Below, in pieces: positions 15,006-19,499 of a stretch of 19,499 nucleotides of DNA. Position 1 is the first letter of the stretch, and each line of letters begins with the position of its first letter. The stretch comes from an uncultured Bacilli bacterium (lineage in GTDB: Bacteria; Bacillota_I; Bacilli_A; ML615J-28; CAG-313): assembly GCA_947627685.1 (NCBI GenBank), contig CANQWZ010000016.1, positions 1 to 19,499 on the forward strand, given 5' to 3'. Both the position numbers and the translations under genes were made by a program. The notes beneath the pieces are model-generated. The model was given only the letters and a program-made list of their open reading frames with translations. It ran no database searches and was not told where the DNA came from.

Positions 15006-17237
15006 ATGATTCGCAAAAAATTTAGTGTTGAAGGCATGACTTGTTCTAGTTGTAGTGCCCATGTTGAACATGATGTAAAAAAATTAGAGGGCATTTATAA
15101 AGTTGAAGTTAGTCTTATGACTAATACGATGATTGTAGAATATGATGAAAAAATAACCGATGAAAAGCAAATTATTAAAGCGGTAGCAGAAGGAGGTTAT
15201 AAAGCATCCCTTTATGAAAAAAACCGCTTCATTAATCAAAAAAACAAACAAAATGAAAAACGTAAATTTAGAAAGTTAATCGCTTCTATTATTTTAATGG
15301 TTATTTTGATGTATTTTTCAATGAGTGATATGTTAGGTATTTCTTTTATTGATAGCAATAAATACCCATATCTTAGCGCAATCATTCAGTTAATTATTTT
15401 AATTCCCATCATCGTCTTAAACTTTAATTATTTTATAAATGGTTTTAAAAGACTTTTTAAATTTTCACCTAATATGGATTCACTAATTGCGATTGGATCA
15501 ACTGCTAGTTTATTATATGGCATATTTGCTTTAGTAATGTTAATTGTAGGCAGTATCAAGCAAAATGATGCCCTTATTCATAATTATCACATGAAGTTAT
15601 ATTTTGAATCAGCCGGAATGATTTTAACTTTAGTATCACTTGGTAAATATTTTGAAAATCGTTCTAAACGTAAAACAACGCAAGCTATTTCTAAATTATT
15701 GGATTTAACGCCCAAAACGGCCCTTATTTTAAAAGATGGCAAAGAATTAGAAATAAGTGTAGATGATATAAAAGTTGATGATATCGTTTTAGTAAAACCA
15801 GGTACTAATATTCCTATTGATGGAATTGTTATTGAAGGCATAACTAGTGTTGATGAGGCCGCTTTAACGGGTGAGGCAATACCCATCTTAAAAGAAGTAG
15901 GAAGCACGGTTCAAAGTGGTACTATTAATTTAAACGGCATTATTAAAATCAAAGCCACTTGTGAAAGTAATGATACAACTTTACAAAAAATAATTGACTT
16001 AGTAGATGTAGCTAGTAATTCTAAAGCCCCTATTGCGAAAATGGCTGATAAAATTAGTTTATATTTTGTACCCATAGTAATAGGTATTTCGATAGCTAGT
16101 TTTATCGTTTGGATGATTGTCAAAAAAGATTTTGAATTTAGTTTATCAATTGCCATCTCTGTTTTAGTTATATCATGCCCTTGTGCTTTAGGACTTGCTA
16201 CACCGGTTGCTATAATGGTTGGTACTTATAAAGGGGTTAATTATGGCATTTTAATTAAATCAGGAGAAAGCCTCGAAACCCTTCATAAAGTAAATACCAT
16301 TGTTCTTGATAAAACCGGTACTATTACATATGGAAAACCAAACGTCTCAGATATTATTAGTTATCAAATGCCAGAAGAAGAATTGTTAAAAATAGCTTAT
16401 TCGTTAGAAAAAAATTCTGAACATCCATTAAGCTACAGTATTACCAAAAAAGCCGAAGAAATGAAGCTATCAAGTTATGAAGTGCAAAATTTTGAAAATA
16501 TTTTAGGTAAGGGTATCAAAGGTATTATTAAACAAACATTATATTTTTGTGGCAATGTTAATTTACTTAATTTACCATATGATGAAAAGACTTATTTAAA
16601 ACTTGTAAAAGAAGGTAAAACCGTTATTTTTGTATTTAATAATGAAGAAGTTTTGGGTATGATTGCGTTAAAAGATGAAGTAAAAGAAAGCAGTATTAAA
16701 GCTATTAAAATGTTTAAAAAATTAGGAATTAAAACGATTATGCTAACGGGTGATAATGAACAAGTTGCATCTATTATTGGTAAAGAATGTGCCATTGATC
16801 AAGTAATTGCTTCTGTTATGCCTGAAGGTAAAGCCATGGTGGTAGATGAAATTAAAAAAAGTGGTAAAACGGTTGCCATGGTTGGTGATGGTATTAATGA
16901 TTCAGTTGCTTTAACAATGGCTGATGTTGGCATTGCGATGGGTCAAGGAACCGATATTGCCATTGAATCAGCAGGCGTTGTATTAATGAGAGATGATTTA
17001 ACTACCGTTGCAACAGCAATTAGCCTTAGTAAAAAGGTTATCAGTAATATTAAAATGAACTTATTTTGGGCCTTTTTTTACAATAGCTTATTTATCCCAC
17101 TGGCAGCTGGGGTCTTATATCCATTCTTTGGTATTACCTTAAGTCCGATGATTTGTGCTCTTGCTATGAGTTTAAGTTCTGTTTGTGTTGTCTTAAATGC
17201 TTTAAGAATCAATAATTTTAAGAAGGAGGAAATATAA
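15006..17237 (+). CDS. copA: Copper-exporting P1B-type ATPase CopA
   Basis: 743 residues; AGGAGG (14996-15001) precedes the ATG. One N-terminal heavy-metal-binding domain carries GMTCSSC (Cys13, Cys16). Membrane helices follow, then the actuator motif TGEAIP, the transmembrane metal site Cys391-Pro-Cys393 in ISCPCALGLATP, the phosphorylation motif DKTGT (Asp435), the HP-type motif SEHPLS, and the hinge GDGIND (627-632). The CPC motif and partner genes point to export of Cu(I), or possibly Ag(I), from the cytosol at the cost of ATP. Its stop overlaps the copZ start by one base. Likely induced by copper through release of CsoR from the upstream element. Confidence 0.95.
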   Translation: MIRKKFSVEGMTCSSCSAHVEHDVKKLEGIYKVEVSLMTNTMIVEYDEKITDEKQIIKAVAEGGYKASLYEKNRFINQKNKQNEKRKFRKLIASIILMVILMYFSMSDMLGISFIDSNKYPYLSAIIQLIILIPIIVLNFNYFINGFKRLFKFSPNMDSLIAIGSTASLLYGIFALVMLIVGSIKQNDALIHNYHMKLYFESAGMILTLVSLGKYFENRSKRKTTQAISKLLDLTPKTALILKDGKELEISVDDIKVDDIVLVKPGTNIPIDGIVIEGITSVDEAALTGEAIPILKEVGSTVQSGTINLNGIIKIKATCESNDTTLQKIIDLVDVASNSKAPIAKMADKISLYFVPIVIGISIASFIVWMIVKKDFEFSLSIAISVLVISCPCALGLATPVAIMVGTYKGVNYGILIKSGESLETLHKVNTIVLDKTGTITYGKPNVSDIISYQMPEEELLKIAYSLEKNSEHPLSYSITKKAEEMKLSSYEVQNFENILGKGIKGIIKQTLYFCGNVNLLNLPYDEKTYLKLVKEGKTVIFVFNNEEVLGMIALKDEVKESSIKAIKMFKKLGIKTIMLTGDNEQVASIIGKECAIDQVIASVMPEGKAMVVDEIKKSGKTVAMVGDGINDSVALTMADVGIAMGQGTDIAIESAGVVLMRDDLTTVATAISLSKKVISNIKMNLFWAFFYNSLFIPLAAGVLYPFFGITLSPMICALAMSLSSVCVVLNALRINNFKKEEI

Positions 17238-17458
17238 TGAAAAAAGTCGTAAAAATTAACGGTATGCAATGTGAAAATTGTGCTAAACGCGTAAAAGAAG
17301 CCTTAGAAAGTAAGGAAGGTATTAAAAAAGTTAAAGTTGATTTAACTAAAAATGAGGCTGTTATTAGTGGCCAAATAGATGATAATCTAATTAAAAACAC
17401 AATCAGTAATATCGGATACGAAGTAGTTGAAATTACTGATAAAAAAGGATTATTTTAA
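17237..17458 (+). CDS. copZ: Copper chaperone CopZ-like heavy-metal-binding protein
   Basis: 73 residues, the usual length. A single ferredoxin-like HMA domain with the metal motif GMQCENC (Cys12, Cys15) near the N-terminus. In this family it binds Cu(I) in the cytosol and delivers it to CopA or to the repressor. AAGGAGG (17223-17229) lies in the end of copA, and the start codon overlaps the copA stop (TAATG); it in turn overlaps csoR in the same way. This means the three proteins are made from one transcript with coupled translation. Confidence 0.92.
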   Translation: MKKVVKINGMQCENCAKRVKEALESKEGIKKVKVDLTKNEAVISGQIDDNLIKNTISNIGYEVVEITDKKGLF

Positions 17459-17724
17459 TGCGCGCAAGTAAAGAAAAAATAGTTAATTTATTAAATACAG
17501 CCAAAGGACAAATCAGTGGCATTTTAAAAATGATTGATGAAGATAAATATTGCATAGATATATCTAATCAACTTTTATCCTTAATGGCCATTATCAAAAA
17601 AGCAAATCAAGAAATTATTGAAGCTCATTTAGAAGGATGTGTAAAAGAAGCCTTACTTAATGAAGATAGTAGTAAAGAAAAATTACAAGAAATTATGCAA
17701 ACTATTTATAAAATGACAAAATGA
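17458..17724 (+). CDS. csoR: Copper-sensing transcriptional repressor CsoR
   Basis: 88 residues of the all-helical CsoR/RcnR family. The Cu(I) ligands Cys32 (KYC), His57 and Cys61 (EAHLEGC) are present in the C-H-C pattern of copper sensors, as opposed to the nickel (RcnR) or persulfide (CstR) forms. The N-terminal KGQISGI segment matches the family RxxGQxxGI start. It should sit on the element at 14968-14998 as a tetramer and leave it when loaded with copper, so the operon controls itself. Placing csoR last gives feedback: more transcript, more repressor. The start overlaps the copZ stop by one base. Its last codons and stop lie within a tandem 8-base repeat (17711-17734). Confidence 0.93.
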   Translation: MRASKEKIVNLLNTAKGQISGILKMIDEDKYCIDISNQLLSLMAIIKKANQEIIEAHLEGCVKEALLNEDSSKEKLQEIMQTIYKMTK

Positions 17725-17734
17725 CAAAATGACT
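17711..17734 (+). repeat. Three tandem 8-base repeats across the csoR stop codon
   Basis: AAATGACA, AAATGACA, AAATGACT follow one another. The first two hold the last csoR codons and its TGA; the third is the left arm of the terminator hairpin. Replication slippage here would change the csoR C-terminus. Confidence 0.8.
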
Positions 17735-17753
17735 AGCAAAATGCTAGTCATTT
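17727..17753. terminator. Perfect 12-bp hairpin shared by convergent csoR and the minus-strand gene
   Basis: AAATGACTAGCA (17727-17738) pairs without mismatch with TGCTAGTCATTT (17742-17753) around a three-A loop. Flanking A- and T-rich sequence lets it end transcripts from both sides. The TAG stop of the minus-strand gene (17744-17746) lies in the right arm. Confidence 0.85.
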
Positions 17754-18214
17754 ATTAATATATAGAAACTATAATCAGGTAATTCTAGGACATCTTTTAA
17801 AAACATTTGATCATTACAGTTATAACAATAAAAATGGTTATTTTTAATAGCAGAAGGTAGGCTTATTTTTACATAATCTTTATCTTGATTAATAATAATA
17901 TAAAGCTTACTAAACTTAATTATCGCATTATAATCATTTAATAAAATTGGTGTAATATCATCATCTATAATATAACTTTGTAAACCATCAAAAAAAGATA
18001 AATAGCCATCTTTTTTAGCCTTTAAATTTTTAAATAAATGATACTTATATATCCATAAAAGGACAATACCATTCATTAATTCATCTGTTACTATTAAATT
18101 TTCAAGTTCATCTGATAAAGCTTTGGGTTCTAAAGATAGGGCTTTAATTTGATTAATATATTCTATAATAGTTATTTTGCCACTGCTTAAGGCCTCTAAT
18201 ATACTTTGTAACAT
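17744..18214 (-). CDS. Hypothetical protein, 156 aa
   Basis: Reads leftward, convergent with csoR and divergent from tdk. AGGTGAGG lies a few bases before the ATG, which makes it a real gene. The N-terminus (LEALSSGKITIIEYINQIKAL) resembles the short helical SHOCT-like motif found in several small regulatory or membrane-associated proteins, here judged by eye. The middle is a mixed helix-strand region with WIYKYHLFKNL; near the C-terminus is a Cys pair in FYCYNCNDQMF, only two cysteines, so a full zinc site is not evident. No signal peptide or membrane helix. No function can be assigned. Position next to tdk gives no help, since it is transcribed the other way. Confidence 0.8.
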   Translation of the reverse strand: MLQSILEALSSGKITIIEYINQIKALSLEPKALSDELENLIVTDELMNGIVLLWIYKYHLFKNLKAKKDGYLSFFDGLQSYIIDDDITPILLNDYNAIIKFSKLYIIINQDKDYVKISLPSAIKNNHFYCYNCNDQMFLKDVLELPDYSFYILIND

Positions 18215-18236
18215 TCTTTTACCTCACCTAGCTTTA

Positions 18237-18265
18237 ATTGTATCTTAAATCACAAAAAAAAGCAA
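18237..18265 (-). promoter_or_regulatory. Promoter of the minus-strand hypothetical gene
   Basis: On the minus strand TTGCTT (18260-18265), 17 bases, TACAAT (18237-18242). It predicts a short leader before the ATG at 18214. Confidence 0.5.
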
Positions 18266-18275
18266 GCCTTTCTAC

Positions 18276-18304
18276 TTTAAAAAAAATGTAAATTATTATA
18301 TAAT
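18276..18304 (+). promoter_or_regulatory. Promoter of tdk-tadA
   Basis: TTTAAA (18276-18281), 17 bases, TATAAT (18299-18304). The -10 is perfect and the -35 matches four of six. It is divergent from the promoter of the hypothetical gene, with the two -35 regions about ten bases apart. Confidence 0.55.
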
Positions 18305-18340
18305 AACAATAAATAAAAAAGGAAAAGAGGGATCAAGGAA

Positions 18341-18931
18341 ATGGATTTAAAATGCAAAGATGGATGGTTAGAAGTCATTTGTGGTTGTATGTTCGCTGGT
18401 AAAACCGAAGAACTGATTAGAAGAATTAATCGTATCAAATATGCTAAAAAAGATGTTATCGTTTTTAAGCCCGTTATTGATGATAGGTATGATAAACGAC
18501 AAGTTGTATCACATTCTAATCAAAGAGTAGATTCAATCCCGATTAAAGATGCAAGTGAAGTTTTTAATTATTTAAATAAACTTCCCTACGCAGTAGCCTT
18601 TGATGAAGCCCAATTTTTTGGCTTTGAACTAATTGATGTCATAGAACGCCTTGCGAATAGTGGAGTTAGAGTTATCGCGGCCGGTCTTGATTTAGACTTT
18701 AGAGGCGAACCTTTTGGCATTATGCCTACTTTAATGGCTAAAGCTGAATATGTTACTAAATTACAAGGCATATGTATGGTTTGTGGTGCACCTGCTACTC
18801 GTACCCAAAGAATTATTGATGGCCATCCTGCTGATTATGATGATCCTACCATTTTAGTTAGTGCACGAGAAAAATATGAATCACGCTGTAGACACTGCCA
18901 TCAGGTCCCTCATAAAAACTATGACAAATAA
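18341..18931 (+). CDS. tdk: Thymidine kinase (type II)
   Basis: 196 residues, normal length. It phosphorylates thymidine to dTMP with ATP in the pyrimidine salvage path. Visible are the P-loop GCMFAGKT (15-22), the DEAQFF motif (Asp88, with the catalytic Glu89), the lasso-side substrate residues around LQGICMVCG, and a structural zinc site from Cys145, Cys148, Cys183 and Cys186. GAGG (18327-18330) serves as ribosome binding site. The stop overlaps the tadA start by 11 bases, so the two are co-translated. Confidence 0.95.
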   Translation: MDLKCKDGWLEVICGCMFAGKTEELIRRINRIKYAKKDVIVFKPVIDDRYDKRQVVSHSNQRVDSIPIKDASEVFNYLNKLPYAVAFDEAQFFGFELIDVIERLANSGVRVIAAGLDLDFRGEPFGIMPTLMAKAEYVTKLQGICMVCGAPATRTQRIIDGHPADYDDPTILVSAREKYESRCRHCHQVPHKNYDK

Positions 18932-19403
18932 AACTGATGAATATTATATGCAAGAAGCCTTAAAAGAAGCTAGAAAAGCCTTTTTAAAAGATGAAGTTCC
19001 TATTGGTTGTGTAATTGTTTATAATGATAAAATTATCGCAAGGGCTTATAATAAAAGGCAAAAAACTAGTAATGTTTTAGGGCATGCGGAAACAATAGCC
19101 ATTAAGAAAGCTTCTAAAAAGTTAAATAGTTGGATTTTAGAGGGGTCAACTATATATATAACTTTAGAACCATGCTTAATGTGTGCAGGTGCCATTTTAC
19201 AAGCACGTATCAAAAACGTCGTTTTTGCAACCTTTGAGCCTAAATTTGGAGCATTAGGTAGTATTATTAATGTTTTTAGTAATGAATATAAATTTAACCA
19301 TCAAATTAAAGTTACGAGTGGTATTTGTAAAGATGAATCTAGTGCTTTATTAAAAAGTTATTTTCAAACTAAAAGGCTTAAAAAGATTGACAAAAACATT
19401 TAA
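18921..19403 (+). CDS. tadA: tRNA-specific adenosine deaminase TadA
   Basis: 161 residues from the ATG at 18921. An in-frame GTG at 18861 would run 70 bases into tdk and encode an N-terminus unlike the family, whereas the chosen start gives the usual DEYYMQEALKEARKAF. The enzyme converts adenosine 34 of tRNA-Arg(ACG) to inosine. The zinc deaminase motifs are complete: His55-Ala-Glu57 (with Glu57 as proton shuttle) and Pro84-Cys85-x-x-Cys88. GlyCysValIle and AYNKRQ line the substrate side. No strong ribosome binding site is visible, which fits coupling to tdk. The promoter of the SRP RNA begins within its last codons. The order tadA - SRP RNA (usually followed by dnaX) is common in Firmicutes. 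Confidence 0.94.
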   Translation: MTNKTDEYYMQEALKEARKAFLKDEVPIGCVIVYNDKIIARAYNKRQKTSNVLGHAETIAIKKASKKLNSWILEGSTIYITLEPCLMCAGAILQARIKNVVFATFEPKFGALGSIINVFSNEYKFNHQIKVTSGICKDESSALLKSYFQTKRLKKIDKNI

Positions 19404-19415
19404 AAAAGGTATAAT
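19387..19415 (+). promoter_or_regulatory. Consensus promoter of the SRP RNA, starting inside tadA
   Basis: Perfect TTGACA (19387-19392), 17 bases, perfect TATAAT (19410-19415). The -35 lies within the tadA coding end, whose stop is at 19401-19403. Such a strong promoter suits a stable RNA. Confidence 0.85.
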
Positions 19416-19420
19416 TATAT

Positions 19421-19499
19421 TGTAATCTCAACTTAGATACCTTCATCCAAGGTTCCATGGTGAACCAGGTCAGGTCTTGATCGAAGCAGCCTTAAGCTT
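19421..19499 (+). ncRNA. ffs: Signal recognition particle RNA (4.5S/scRNA type), 3' end outside window
   Basis: The conserved Ffh-binding core is present: GGTGAACCAGGTCAGG (from 19459), then the apical loop, then GAAGCAGCC and TTAAG. The RNA pairs with the Ffh protein and directs membrane and exported proteins to the translocon. The predicted start is about seven bases after the perfect -10. The apical nine bases (TCTTGATCG) differ from the common GGAA or TGAC-type tetraloop forms. The returning strand of the hairpin is cut off by the window end, so neither full length nor the presence of an Alu domain can be judged; little room on the 5' side suggests a short form. Confidence 0.88.

Noticed and set aside
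15587..16156. Minus-strand open frames across copA
   Set aside because: They are antisense to conserved P-type ATPase motifs and have no initiation signals.
17711..17734. Start of a CRISPR-like array
   Set aside because: Three 8-base units directly abut with no spacers; there are no cas genes.
18861..18920. GTG start for tadA deep inside tdk
   Set aside because: The added residues do not resemble TadA and the ATG at 18921 gives the standard N-terminus.

Overview
The window comes from an A+T-rich, low-G+C Gram-positive bacterium of the Bacilli/Erysipelotrichia/Acholeplasma-relative type. Supporting signs are strongly A/T-biased codons, GGAGG-type ribosome binding sites, TTGACA/TATAAT promoters, lipoprotein signal peptides, a CsoR-type copper repressor, a PotA with a long inserted segment, and the order tdk-tadA-SRP RNA. 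TGA acts as a stop (for example csoR) and Trp is written TGG, so this is genetic code 11 and not a TGA=Trp mollicute. The exact genus cannot be told from the sequence.

Region 1 (1-4820) is an accessory, defence-like block. It starts inside a very large restriction-modification polypeptide, of which only the helicase C-terminus, the N6-adenine methyltransferase (NPPY) and the target-recognition tail are visible. Two proteins of HEPN type follow immediately on the same strand: a 434-aa ApeA-like protein and a 186-aa protein with an RNKFIH motif. This is the best candidate for an under-described system here: a DNA-modifying/translocating enzyme coupled to two putative RNases. A doubtful small ORF follows.

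Region 2 (4913-6292) is an AlbA_2/HATPase/winged-helix regulator of the COG2865 type, split by a -1 shift at a run of seven T. The break lies exactly on a U UUU UUG slippery heptamer. It ends at a nested hairpin terminator.

Region 3 (6344-11174) is a polyamine uptake operon: XRE-cupin regulator, potA, potB, potC, potD. A consensus promoter with a near-palindrome between -35 and -10 precedes it, and a long hairpin terminator follows.

Region 4 (11194-14923) is a second operon: a lipoprotein cell-wall amidase with Cys-rich and Ig-like modules, psuG (pseudouridine-5'-phosphate glycosidase), and a small two-helix membrane protein. It ends in a terminator that is a sequence relative of the one after potD.

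Region 5 (14933-17753) is a copper-homeostasis operon, copA-copZ-csoR. Its promoter is followed by a C-run/G-run element that is probably the CsoR operator and abuts the copA ribosome binding site. A 12-bp perfect hairpin closes it and also serves the convergent minus-strand gene of unknown function (17744-18214).

Region 6 (18276-19499) is core nucleotide/RNA metabolism: tdk, tadA, and the 5' part of the signal recognition particle RNA, whose own consensus promoter starts inside the end of tadA. Genes in regions 3-6 look like ordinary chromosomal housekeeping; regions 1-2 look acquired.
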